Below are positions 42,363 to 51,635 of a DNA stretch of 64,000 nt, piece by piece. Position numbers and translations under genes: made by a program. Each line of letters begins with the position of its first letter. Within the stretch, counting starts at the first letter, position 1. The notes beneath the pieces are model-generated. The model saw only the letters and a program-made list of their open reading frames with translations. It searched no databases and was not told where the DNA came from. The stretch is taken from contig CBDIHL010000044.1 of NCBI GenBank assembly GCA_965279125.1, positions 124,001 through 188,000 on the forward strand, read 5' to 3'. This DNA comes from Dinoroseobacter sp965279125 (GTDB taxonomy: Bacteria; Pseudomonadota; Alphaproteobacteria; Rhodobacterales; Rhodobacteraceae).

Positions 42363-43282
42363 TGTCGTTGATCTCGCCCGGTGTGGCGGATGCGCTTGAG
42401 GCATGGTTAACAAAGGCACGCGCGCTTGATGCGAAGTCTGAGGCGACGTTAAGTGCCTACCGTCAGGATGTTGCAGCATTCCTTGCATTTCTTGCGGAGT
42501 ATCAAGGCGGGCGCGCAGGCCGCACCGCGCTCGCAGAGGTCGGCCCGACGGAAATGCGCGCCTGGATGGCGCGAACCCGGGATGCGGGCGTTGGTCCGCG
42601 CTCGTTGGCGCGGGCACTGTCTGCGGTGAAGAACTTCTACAAATGGCTGTCGCGCGAGGATGGCTTTGACGCCACTGCGGTCCTGTCGACGCGCGCCCCG
42701 AAATTTACCAAGCCCTTGCCACGCCCCTTGGCCCCTGACGCCGCCAAAGCGGTCATCGAGATCGTGGATACCCAAGCCCGCGAGGACTGGATCGCCGCGC
42801 GCGATGTGGCGATCATCACGCTGCTTTATGGGTGCGGGTTGCGGATATCCGAAGCACTCGGCCTGCCCCGCAGCATCGCGCCGCTGCCGGAGGTTTTGCG
42901 CATCCGCGGCAAGGGCGACAAAGAGCGCTTGGTCCCTGTATTGCCCGCCGCGCGGAGTGCCGTTGAGCGCTACCTTGCGCTGTCACCCTATCCGGAAATG
43001 CCCGACCAGGTGCTCTTTCTCGGCGTGCGCGGCGGCCCGCTGAACCCGCGCATCGTGACCCGCGCGATGGAATCCGCGCGCGCGCAACTTGGCCTGCCCG
43101 CGAGTGCCACACCCCATGCGCTGCGCCATTCGTTTGCGACGCATCTGTTGAATGCAGGTGGTGATCTGCGAAGTATTCAAGAGCTTCTTGGCCACGCCTC
43201 GCTGTCCTCGACACAAGCCTATACCGCGGTCGATACCGCGCGCCTGATGGAGGTGTATCAGAGCGCCCATCCGAGGGCTTGA
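42362..43282 (+). CDS. xerC: Tyrosine recombinase XerC
   Basis: The 306-residue recombinase resolves chromosome dimers at dif with XerD. The N-terminal SAM-like core-binding domain (about 10-100) is followed by the catalytic residues: Arg in GCGLRISEALGL near 160, Lys in RGKGDKERLVPV near 182, H-x-x-R in HALRHSFATHLLNAGGD near 255, the later His in LGHASLSSTQAYT, and Tyr at the end of that stretch. Length is normal. It follows DUF484 directly. Confidence 0.96.
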   Translation: MSLISPGVADALEAWLTKARALDAKSEATLSAYRQDVAAFLAFLAEYQGGRAGRTALAEVGPTEMRAWMARTRDAGVGPRSLARALSAVKNFYKWLSREDGFDATAVLSTRAPKFTKPLPRPLAPDAAKAVIEIVDTQAREDWIAARDVAIITLLYGCGLRISEALGLPRSIAPLPEVLRIRGKGDKERLVPVLPAARSAVERYLALSPYPEMPDQVLFLGVRGGPLNPRIVTRAMESARAQLGLPASATPHALRHSFATHLLNAGGDLRSIQELLGHASLSSTQAYTAVDTARLMEVYQSAHPRA

Positions 43283-43328
43283 GAAGGCAGCGGTTTCTTC
43301 GCTCAATCGTTACCAGAGGGTTAAGACG

Positions 43329-43424
43329 CCTAACAATGTTAGGGGAAACCTCGAATTCCACATCATACGGACAAGCATACTTGCGTTTCGTCTATATCTT
43401 GAGGTCTCCCTAATAATGTTAGGG
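43329..43424. repeat. 96-bp element with imperfect terminal inverted repeats (MITE-like)
   Basis: The left end (43329-43354) and the right end (43399-43424) are near-complementary over about 25 bases, and each end begins with its own palindrome: CCTAACAATGTTAGG (43329-43343) and CCTAATAATGTTAGG (43409-43423). The elements are exactly 80 bases apart. The AT-rich centre contains no ORF. It lies in the xerC-pcs gap; it could be a small non-autonomous transposon, a folded RNA element, or paired operators. No target duplication was seen. Confidence 0.55.
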
Positions 43425-43509
43425 AGGGTGCCGAGACCTGCCCATTTCCAAACCCGCCCCAACGCACCCAATCCTTGATCCCGCCCCCCATTTCGGACAT
43501 GACGTCTGC

Positions 43510-44206
43510 ATGACAACCGCCAGCCTGCGCGCCCTTTCCGTCCACTTCTTGACCGCCACCGGCGCAGTCTTTGCGATGCTTGCCATGCTGGAGGCCGTCA
43601 AAGGCGATTGGCCGATGATGTTTTTGTGGCTTGTTGTGGCTTTCGTTGTCGATGGCATCGATGGACCGCTTGCGCGCAAATACGACCGTAAAGACCAACG
43701 CGGCGCAGTTCGATGGGGTCTTGCTGGACCTGATCATCGACTACCTCACCTATGTGTTCATCCCCGCCTTCGCCCTGTTCTCGTCGGGCTTGCTGCCCGG
43801 GTGGACGGGCTGGATCGCGCTGTTGATGATCACGTTTACCAGCGTCATCTACTTCGCTGACACCCGCATGAAGACCGCCGACAATTCGTTTCAAGGCTTT
43901 CCGGGCTGTTGGAACATGGTCGTGCTGGTGCTCTTCGCGCTCGAGCCCCCTGTCGCGCTAAGCCTTGCCATCGTCGCAGCCCTCGCCGTTGCGATGTTCT
44001 TGCCGTTGAAATTCGTGCATCCCGTGCGCACCGAGCGCTGGCGCATGATCTCGCTGCCGATGGCTTTGGCGTGGACCTTCTTTGCCGCATGGGCCGCGTG
44101 GGTCGAGTTTTACCCCGAAAGCTGGGCCCATTGGGGCTTGGTGGTGACCAGCGTTTATCTGATGTTTGCAGGCGTCGCCCAACAGCTGATCCCCGCGCGC
44201 AGCTAG
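43510..44206 (+). pseudogene. pcs: Phosphatidylcholine synthase, one +1 frameshift
   Basis: Pcs condenses CDP-diacylglycerol with choline to make phosphatidylcholine in the inner membrane. The first frame (from MTTASLRALSVHFLTATGAV) reaches DGIDGPLARKYD and then shifts; the second frame continues KTNAAQFDGVLLDLIIDYL and several membrane helices to QQLIPARS. An extra C in GACC at 43686-43687 breaks the catalytic CDP-alcohol phosphotransferase motif (DGxxAR...G...D...D). Without it the gene has 231 codons, the family norm. Its TAG shares CTAG with the convergent transporter gene. Either a sequencing insertion or a real loss. Confidence 0.88.
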
Positions 44207-45042
44207 AGCCGTGTGATCACGACGCCCAGCACGATCAGACCGGCGGCCAACGCTTTGACCCGGTCCATCCGCTCGCCAAACACCAGCCAGCCAATCAGGA
44301 CCGCGAACAGGATCGAGGTCTCGCGCAACGCCGCCACCAATGCCAGCGGGGCCACGGTCATCGCCCAGATCGCAATCGCATAGGCCCCGAAACTGGCTGC
44401 CGCTGCGACCAGTCCCAGCCCCCACACCTTCGGCGCGGCCCGCATCACGCCGACCCCGCGCAACGCCACAATCGAGGGCACATAGGCCAGCGCCGACCCG
44501 ATCATCAGCCAGCCTACGAAAGCCACTGGATCGCCCGCCACCCGCGCGCCGAGGCCATCGACAAGCGTATAGCCCGCCGTCGCAAACGCTGCCCCGAACG
44601 CGAAGGGAAGCATCTTGCGGCTTTCGCCAGACGAGAACACGCCGCGCGCCATCGTCAGGATCCCAAGACCGAGCACGAGGCACCCGACCATCTCGGTCAC
44701 CGTCATCGTGTCGATCCCGAGCACGGCTGTGACCAACAAAACCGCCATCGGTGCCGTGCCGCGCGACAGGGGATAGACCCGGCTGAGATCGCCGCTGTCA
44801 TAGGCAAACGACAAAAACATCTGGTAGCACATATGGATCACAGCAGACGCGATCAGCCACGGCCAGACCTCGGGTGTCGGATAGACCCCGCGCCCCAGCG
44901 TCAGCACCAAACCGATGGCGGCATGGCCTACCGACAGGATGAACATGCCGGTCTGCTTGTTCGCCCCGGTCTTGATCGCCGCGTTCCAACCCGCGTGCAG
45001 AAGCGCTGCGGCAAGCACCGCCAGAAGCACGCCAAGGCTCAT
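44203..45042 (-). CDS. EamA/DMT family transporter
   Basis: The 279-residue protein has about ten membrane helices with the DMT pattern (LLHAGWNAAIKTGANKQTGM, LSRVYPLSRGTAPMAVLL). It differs from the transporter at 36.1 kb in sequence. It overlaps the MGMT gene upstream by four bases (ATGA), so the two are coupled. Substrate unknown. Confidence 0.9.
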   Translation of the reverse strand: MSLGVLLAVLAAALLHAGWNAAIKTGANKQTGMFILSVGHAAIGLVLTLGRGVYPTPEVWPWLIASAVIHMCYQMFLSFAYDSGDLSRVYPLSRGTAPMAVLLVTAVLGIDTMTVTEMVGCLVLGLGILTMARGVFSSGESRKMLPFAFGAAFATAGYTLVDGLGARVAGDPVAFVGWLMIGSALAYVPSIVALRGVGVMRAAPKVWGLGLVAAAASFGAYAIAIWAMTVAPLALVAALRETSILFAVLIGWLVFGERMDRVKALAAGLIVLGVVITRL

Positions 45043-45500
45043 AGCAAAAAGCCTCCCGCGCCTTCGTGGCGTAGAAGCGCAACTTTCGTCTCCACCCCGC
45101 CTTTACCGGAAAACCCGGTCAGGCCCTTGGCGCCCATGACGCGGTGGCACGGGATGATCACCGGGATCGGGTTCGCCCCGCAAAGCTGGCCCACCGATTG
45201 CGCAGACAGCCCCGTGGTCTTGGCGATGTCGCCATAGGTGACGGTCTCGCCGTAGGGGATTGCGCTGATTTGGGTCAGCACCGATTGCAGTGCGGCGGAG
45301 CCTTGGGGCGCAAGCGGGACTGTGAATGCGGTTAACTTACCTGCATCGAAAGCAGCAAGTTGGGCGAGGGCCTCGCGGAGCAATGGTGTGTCGTCAGGCT
45401 CGGCGGTCGCGCACCATTTGAGCGCGATAATTGAGCCATCTTCTGCCACCGTCGTGAGCGGGCCGAACTGGGTTTCGAGCGAGGCGCGGGTTTGGCTCAT
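45039..45500 (-). CDS. ogt: Methylated-DNA-[protein]-cysteine S-methyltransferase
   Basis: The 153-residue suicide enzyme removes alkyl groups from O6-alkylguanine. The active-site motif PVIIPCHRVMGAKGLTGFSG near residue 118 has the acceptor Cys; VTYGDIAKTTGLSAQSVGQL forms the HTH. It is a short form with no Ada regulatory domain. It overlaps the transporter gene downstream. The ogt symbol is a family-level choice. Confidence 0.95.
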   Translation of the reverse strand: MSQTRASLETQFGPLTTVAEDGSIIALKWCATAEPDDTPLLREALAQLAAFDAGKLTAFTVPLAPQGSAALQSVLTQISAIPYGETVTYGDIAKTTGLSAQSVGQLCGANPIPVIIPCHRVMGAKGLTGFSGKGGVETKVALLRHEGAGGFLL

Positions 45501-45560
45501 CCCGCACAGCGCCTCACTGCGGTCGGCCCGGCGTTGCCGCCGAGCCTTGTGTTGCGCCGA

Positions 45561-48552
45561 TCAGGCAAGTGCCTCGTCACACCGCCCGCACACCCCCGCA
45601 TGGGCGTGCTGGCCCACATCCGGCAGGATTTTCCAGCAGCGCTGGCACTTCTCGCCCTCGGCCTTGGCGAAGGTCACGGCGATCCCCGCCACATCGTCGA
45701 GCGTGAACGCACTCGAGGGGGCGGCATCCGTGGACACTGTGATCCCCGAGGTGATGCACAAATCCTCGAACCCAACGGTTTCCAGCACAGCCGCCGTCGC
45801 CGCATCGACGAACACGGTCGGCGCGGCCTCAAGCGACGCACCGATGACCTTCTCGGTCCGCTGCACCTCAAGCGCCCCGGTCACGACCCGGCGCACCTTG
45901 CGGATGGTCGCCCACTTCGCCGCCAGCGCGTCGTCTTTCCACGCGGCCGGCGTCTCAGGGATATCCGTCAGGTGGATCGAGCTGTCATCGCCCGGGAAGC
46001 GCTCCAACCAGACCTCTTCCATTGTGAAGACCAGCACCGGGGCCAGCCATGTGGTCAGGCGGTGGAACAGGATGTCCAGCACACTGCGGGCAGCTTTCCG
46101 GCGCGCGGTGTCGCCATCGCAGTAAAGCGCGTCCTTGCGGATATCGAAGTAGAACGCCGACAGATCCACGGTCGCAAAGGTGAAGACTGCTTGGAACACG
46201 CCCTGGAAATCGTAGCGCTTGTAGCCTTCGCGCACGACCTCATCGAGCTCGGCCAAACGGTGCAACACCCAACGCTCCAGCTCGGGCATGTCAGCGGGAT
46301 CGACCCTGTCGGCGTCGGAGAAATCCGAAAGCGAGCCTAGGAGGAACCGCATTGTGTTGCGCAAACGACGGTAGCTGTCGGCGGTCCCTTTCAGGATCGT
46401 GTCGCCGATGCGCAGATCGACGGTATAGTCGGCTTGGGCGACCCACAAACGCAGGATATCGGCACCGTATTGGTCGATGACCTTCTGCGGCGCGACCGTG
46501 TTGCCCACGGATTTGGACATCTTCATGCCCTTCTCGTCGAGCGTAAATCCGTGCGTCAGAACCCCTCGATACGGCGCGCGGCCCTTGGTCCCGCAGGCCT
46601 GCAACATCGACGAGTGGAACCAGCCGCGATGCTGATCGGTGCCCTCCAGATAGAGGTCCGCGATCCCGTCCTCAGACCCGTCTTCGCGGTCCCGCAGAAC
46701 GAAGGCATGGGTGGAGCCACTATCAAACCACACATCGAGGATATCGAAGACTTGGCTATAGGCCTCGGGGTCGTGCAAACCGCCCAAGAACCGCGCCTTC
46801 GCGCCCTCGGCATACCACGCATCCGCACCTTCGACCTCGAAGGCTTCGTTTATGCGGGCGTTCACCGCTTCGTCGCGCAGCAGGTAATCGTCATCCGTGG
46901 GCTTCGCGCCAACCTTGGTAAAGCAGGTCAGCGGCACGCCCCAGGCGCGCTGGCGCGACAGCACCCAATCCGGGCGCGCCTCGATCATCGAATAGAGGCG
47001 GTTGCGCCCGGTTTGCGGCGTCCATGTCACGAGCTGATCGATGCTGGTCAGCGCGCGCTCGCGGATCGTTTCGCCATGCGCGTCGAGGCCGTCGCCGACC
47101 TTGCGGTCAATCGCGGCGAACCACTGCGGACGGTTCAGGCGGATCACGGGCGCTTTGGAGCGCCACGAATGCGCGTCCGACAAGGTGATCCGGCGACGCG
47201 CGAGCAAGCCGCCAACCTCGATCAGCTTCGCGATCACCGCGTCATTGGCCTTGCCGGGTTTGCCATTGGGGCGGATCACCTGCTCGCCCGCGAAGAACGG
47301 CAGATCCGCGCGGAACGAGCTGTCATCGAGGATGCTGAACGTCATCGGCAGGCTGTGTTTGACGCCGATGGCGTAGTCGTCGTCGCCGTGGCTGGGGGCG
47401 GTGTGGACGAAGCCCGTGCCTGCGTCGTCGGTGACATGCTCGCCGGGGAACAGCGGCACATCGAAGTCCCAACGGTTTTCTTCCGGTTCGGACGCAGCTA
47501 CCGCGCCGCGCAAGGGATGCGCACAGGTCAGGGAGCCCAGCTCGTCGGCAGAGACATCGCGCAGGCGGCGATACATGGTGTCTTCCAAACGCATCGCGCC
47601 CAAAGCCTCGCCCGCCAGCTTGTCAGCGATCAGGTAGCGCGCGCCTTTGACGGCCCAGCATTCGTCGGGGGTGTCGGTGATCTCGTAGAGGCCGTAGCTG
47701 ATGCCCGCCCCAAAGCAGATCGCGCGGTTTTGTGGGATGGTCCACGGGGTGGTCGTCCAGATCACGACCGTGGCCGTGTCCAGATCGGAGGCAATCCCGT
47801 GAAGCGCATCGTTGAACGCGGTCGGCTCGGCATCCAGAAGCGCCATCGCGTCGGATTTCGGCACCACCTTAAACGGCACCCAGATCGCTTCGGACTTGCG
47901 GTCGTTATACTCGACCTCCGCCTCGGCCAGCGCGGTTTTTTTCCACGGGCGACCACATCACGGGTTTGGAGCCTTGATAGAGCACACCCGACATCAGGAA
48001 CTTCTGGAACTCCTCGGCGATCACGCGCTCTGCGTGGAAATCCATCGTCAGATACGGCTCGTCCCAGTTGCCGGTGACGCCCAGACGCTTGAACTCGTCG
48101 CGCTGGATGTCGATCCACCCGGCGGCGAACTCGCGACATTCGCGGCGAAACTCGTTGATCGGCACGGCGTCCTTGTCGCGGCCTTTCTGGCGGTATTTCT
48201 CTTCGATCTTCCACTCGATCGGCAGACCGTGGCAATCCCAACCGGGGATGTAGCGCGCGTCAAACCCCATCATCTGCTGCGAGCGCACGACCATGTCCTT
48301 GAGGATCTTGTTGAGCGCGTGCCCGATATGCAGGTTGCCGTTCGCATACGGCGGGCCGTCATGCAGCGTGAACGATTTGCGGTCCCCGTCCGTCTTGGCC
48401 TTCTCGCGCAGCCGCTCGTAGACGTCGATCTTGGCCCAGCGCGCCAGCCAGTCCGGCTCGCGTTTGGGCAGGCCTGCGCGCATCGGAAAGTCGGTCTTGG
48501 GCAGGTTCAGCGTGGATTTGTAGTCGGGTGTTTCAGGCGTGTCGGCGCACAT
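45561..48552 (-). pseudogene. ileS: Isoleucyl-tRNA synthetase, frameshift at a 7-A run
   Basis: IleRS charges tRNA-Ile and edits Val. The N-terminal part (from 48552) has the HIGH motif in GNLHIGHALNKILKDMV near residue 70. The frame breaks after PVMWSPVEK; the rest (from 47879 on) contains the editing domain, KGMKMSKSVGN (KMSKS) and the C-terminal zinc cysteines CQRC and CGRC. The coding strand has seven As (47936-47942 on the plus strand as Ts); six would join VEKTALAEAEVEYNDRKSEA exactly and give 996 codons, the normal length. ileS is essential, so a homopolymer sequencing error or transcript slippage is far likelier than loss. Confidence 0.92.
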
Positions 48553-48741
48553 CGGGGGCGTCCTTTGGCAATCGGTCTATCGGTCAGGATGGGGGGCGGT
48601 GCGAGGGCTCAAGCACCTTGTCCCGGCGGCTCGATCTATCAGAGCGCCGGGCATGTAATTCGAATGATGATCGCGGTGCGGTGCGTCATGGGCGGGGTTA
48701 TAGGCAGGTGCGCGCGGGGCGGCAAGGCGCGGAATGCGGCG

Positions 48742-49875
48742 TCAATATTCCTCGGATACCCAGTGCACGATTAGATCGCCGATATGCATGTTGCGTCTGA
48801 TCTCGGCACCCGGCGGCATGCCTTCCGTCCATTCTTTGGCGTCCCAGTCGAAGCTGCCGCTAACGGCCAGTGTGAAACGGGCAGGCTCGTAGTCGTTGTT
48901 GGGAACCTCCTCCTCGATATAGGCCAATCTGGGAAATTTGGCGTTGGGGTCTTGGCTGAGCGCATAATCGCGCGCGGCGATTTCGCAAGCTTCCCAAAGC
49001 AAGCGCGCATTGGACGCGGCCCCTATATTGGGTTGTTGCTGATAATGGTACTCATGCGGCGCATCAGAATAGACCGCCCCTGCGCCATAGTAGCTCTCAA
49101 CGCGGACAGGCAGCCTTGTTCTGCCTTCCTTGAAGACAAGCTTCTTCTCCGCAGCTTTTGTTGCCGTGATAGAAACCGATGCATTTTGTGGGGTCGTTCT
49201 CCCATCATACAATTTGATCCGAATGGGTTTTAATGGCACCCAGAGAATTGGGTTGTCAGACGTGGAATTTGGGGCGGGTCTTGAAACGTAGCAATAATAC
49301 GTTCCATGCGCCGAAGGCACTTGAAAGTGCGTGTCCTTTCCGGGAAAGACATGTCGCGGCGCGGTTAGGTGTTCCTTCAGACCTACGCGATGCAGATACA
49401 CGACATAGCCGTTTTTATCCTCGACATTCTCTGCCACGTAAATACGCACCGAGACGCAAGTCATCAAATACTTCTTGGGGTTGGCGGCAATGGCGGGCGG
49501 CGCGTCTTCGCTAACACGCAGCGCGGCCAGGTCTTCCGCAATCAGACTCTTTTCCCTGGTCAAAGGCATTGGCTGTTCGGGAGAAAGCTTGGCATCACGA
49601 CAGGTTGGCACCTGAAGTATGATCTCGTTATCCAATTTCGGATTAATTGTAAACAAGTGAGAGTAATTGGCTTCAGCGTTGTCCCCCGATCCCGGCACTG
49701 GCCCGGCAAGATAGACCCGCGTTTGATTGCTTAGGTTGGGGTCTGCGTCAAAGCTTATAGTTCCGTTATCGCCAATAAGTTCTTGTTGCAATGTGCCGTT
49801 GTCATCTGGAAGCACTGCCGTGAAACCAGGCAATCCGATACCATGCGTATCTTGAACGGTGATCTTAATCGTCAT
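48742..49875 (-). CDS. Unknown protein with N-terminal beta-sandwich-like domain
   Basis: The 377-residue product begins MTIKITVQDTHGIGLPGFTA, which looks like an Ig-like or prealbumin-like beta domain, and later contains strand-rich segments (KNGYVVYLHRVGLKEHLTAP, HGTYYCYVSRPAPNS). No signal peptide is seen. I do not recognise the family. The base composition is visibly more AT-rich than the neighbours (runs such as AAGCTTCTTCTCC), suggesting horizontal gain. The ATG at 49875 has GAGG 5 bases upstream. It stands alone between ileS and the reductase gene. Confidence 0.6.
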   Translation of the reverse strand: MTIKITVQDTHGIGLPGFTAVLPDDNGTLQQELIGDNGTISFDADPNLSNQTRVYLAGPVPGSGDNAEANYSHLFTINPKLDNEIILQVPTCRDAKLSPEQPMPLTREKSLIAEDLAALRVSEDAPPAIAANPKKYLMTCVSVRIYVAENVEDKNGYVVYLHRVGLKEHLTAPRHVFPGKDTHFQVPSAHGTYYCYVSRPAPNSTSDNPILWVPLKPIRIKLYDGRTTPQNASVSITATKAAEKKLVFKEGRTRLPVRVESYYGAGAVYSDAPHEYHYQQQPNIGAASNARLLWEACEIAARDYALSQDPNAKFPRLAYIEEEVPNNDYEPARFTLAVSGSFDWDAKEWTEGMPPGAEIRRNMHIGDLIVHWVSEEY

Positions 49876-50012
49876 GGCGACCTCGAAAAACAACTCGATT
49901 GAGGCCATGATTAACACATTTTGCAGGTGCCTTGGTAAAAACCTGGCAGCCGAGTTCACGATCACAATGCGCTTCGCTTAGTATTTGAGGCACTCCGCTA
50001 ACCCGATAAGCG

Positions 50013-51626
50013 TTACCCGTTCACATGCTCCCACACCTTGGAGATCACGACCGACCCTTCGCCCACCCCGCTCGCCACGCGCTTGACCGACCCCGCCCGC
50101 ACATCGCCCACCGCGAAGATGCCGGGATGCGAGGTCTCGAAGCTGGACCCGCCACCGATTTCGCGCCCGGTATGCACAAAGCCTTTGTCGTCGAGCGCGA
50201 CCAGCCCCGACAACCAGTCGGTATTCGGCGCGGCCCCGACCATGACGAACACCGCGTTTGTGTTCAGTCGCCAGTCCTGCCCGCTGCCTGCATCGCGCAT
50301 GGTCACACCGTCTAGCTTGTCGTCACCGTGCAGCGCACTGACTTGGGTCTGGCGGTGCAAGGTGATGCGCGGATGCGCGTCCAGACGCGAGGACAGATAG
50401 GACGACATGGAGGCCGCCAAACTGGTCCCTCGGATCAGCACATGCACGTGCTTGGCGGTGCGCGACAGGAACATCGCCGCTTGGCCAGCTGAGTTGCCGC
50501 CCCCGATCACCACCACGTCCGAGTTGCGGCAATAGCGTGCCTCCACGTCCGTCGCGGCGTAGTAGATGCCGTTGCTTTCAAACTGCTCCAGCTTCTCAAG
50601 CGGCAGCTTGCGGTATTGCACGCCCGTGGCCACCACGATGGACTTGGCGCAGACCTGCGAGCCGTCGTCGAGGGTGACGCGGAAGGTCTTGTCCGGCTCG
50701 ACCTCCAACTTTGCGGCCCGACGGGGCACAGCGAACTTGGTGCCAAACTTCATCGCCTGTATTTCGCCGCGCCAGCATAAGTCCGCCCCGGAAATACCCG
50801 TCGGGAACCCCATGTAATTCTCGATCCGGCTGGAGGTGCCCGCTTGGCCACCGATGGTCAGATCCTCGATCACCAAGGCACTTAAGCCCTCGGCCCCCGC
50901 ATAGACCGCCGCCGAGATGCCCGCAGGCCCCCCGCCCACGATCAGCACGTCATAGACATGGTCCGCCGTCAGATCGAGGTCGATGCCCAGCAATTGCGCC
51001 ACATCGCGCGGCGTGGGTGTGTCGAGCACCTTGCGCGCCCCAAAGACCACCGCCGGGCGATGCGCCATCACATCGCAGGTTGCTGCAACCTCCTCCGCCT
51101 CCGGCCCGTTGAGATCGAGGCTCCGATACGGCAAGCGATTGCGGCTGAGAAACGCGGCGATCTGGCGAATGCCCCGGTCCTGATCCGCCCCGATCAGGGT
51201 CAGCGACGACAACCCGCTTTCCATCAAGCGCCGCCGCCGCGCCGCCCAGACGGTGACGATAATGTCGGACATCTCGGGCGTCTCGGCCATCAGGCGCAGG
51301 AACGCGTCGCGCGGCACGGCCAGCAGGCGGCAATCGGTGACGGCGCGATTGGGCAACAGGATGGGGCCGTCATTCAGGAAGCTAATCTCGCCCATGAACT
51401 GCGTGGCCCCGAGCGTGGCATTCCCATAGCGGTCGCCTTCGGGGGTCAGGGCTTCCATTTCGCCGTCCAGCACATAGTAGAAGAACGCTTGCGGGTCACC
51501 CAGATTGGTGATGTTGGCGCCTGCCGTGAAGGTCTGCTCGGTCCCGATCTTATGGAGGGCGGCCACATGCGCGGCCTCCAGTGGGGTCCGCACCATCGTG
51601 CGCAGGTCGGCGGCGAGCGTATCCAT
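50013..51626 (-). CDS. cNMP-binding domain + thioredoxin-reductase-like flavoprotein
   Basis: The 537-residue protein joins a cyclic-nucleotide-binding domain (about 10-120, with LGATQFMGEISFLNDGP), a thioredoxin/glutaredoxin-like linker (about 145-215), and a TrxR-type FAD/NADPH module (VLIVGGGPAGISAAVYAGAE near 228, VVVIGGGNSAGQAA near 372). The CxxC of thioredoxin reductases is absent: the site reads GIYYAATDVEARYC. So it is not a standard TrxR. The ChaC-YcjF-YcjX genes follow upstream in the same direction with 9 bases between. Substrate unknown. Confidence 0.88.
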   Translation of the reverse strand: MDTLAADLRTMVRTPLEAAHVAALHKIGTEQTFTAGANITNLGDPQAFFYYVLDGEMEALTPEGDRYGNATLGATQFMGEISFLNDGPILLPNRAVTDCRLLAVPRDAFLRLMAETPEMSDIIVTVWAARRRRLMESGLSSLTLIGADQDRGIRQIAAFLSRNRLPYRSLDLNGPEAEEVAATCDVMAHRPAVVFGARKVLDTPTPRDVAQLLGIDLDLTADHVYDVLIVGGGPAGISAAVYAGAEGLSALVIEDLTIGGQAGTSSRIENYMGFPTGISGADLCWRGEIQAMKFGTKFAVPRRAAKLEVEPDKTFRVTLDDGSQVCAKSIVVATGVQYRKLPLEKLEQFESNGIYYAATDVEARYCRNSDVVVIGGGNSAGQAAMFLSRTAKHVHVLIRGTSLAASMSSYLSSRLDAHPRITLHRQTQVSALHGDDKLDGVTMRDAGSGQDWRLNTNAVFVMVGAAPNTDWLSGLVALDDKGFVHTGREIGGGSSFETSHPGIFAVGDVRAGSVKRVASGVGEGSVVISKVWEHVNG

Positions 51627-51635
51627 GGGCGGCTC

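Noticed and set aside
47930..47945. Programmed -1 ribosomal frameshift at A AAA AAC in ileS
   Set aside because: The heptamer is in the right phase for a -1 shift, but the continuation needs +1 (skipping one base); -1 would lead into a wrong frame.
46434..48077. 547-codon plus-strand frame inside ileS
   Set aside because: Antisense to the IleRS editing and catalytic domains; no recognisable features.
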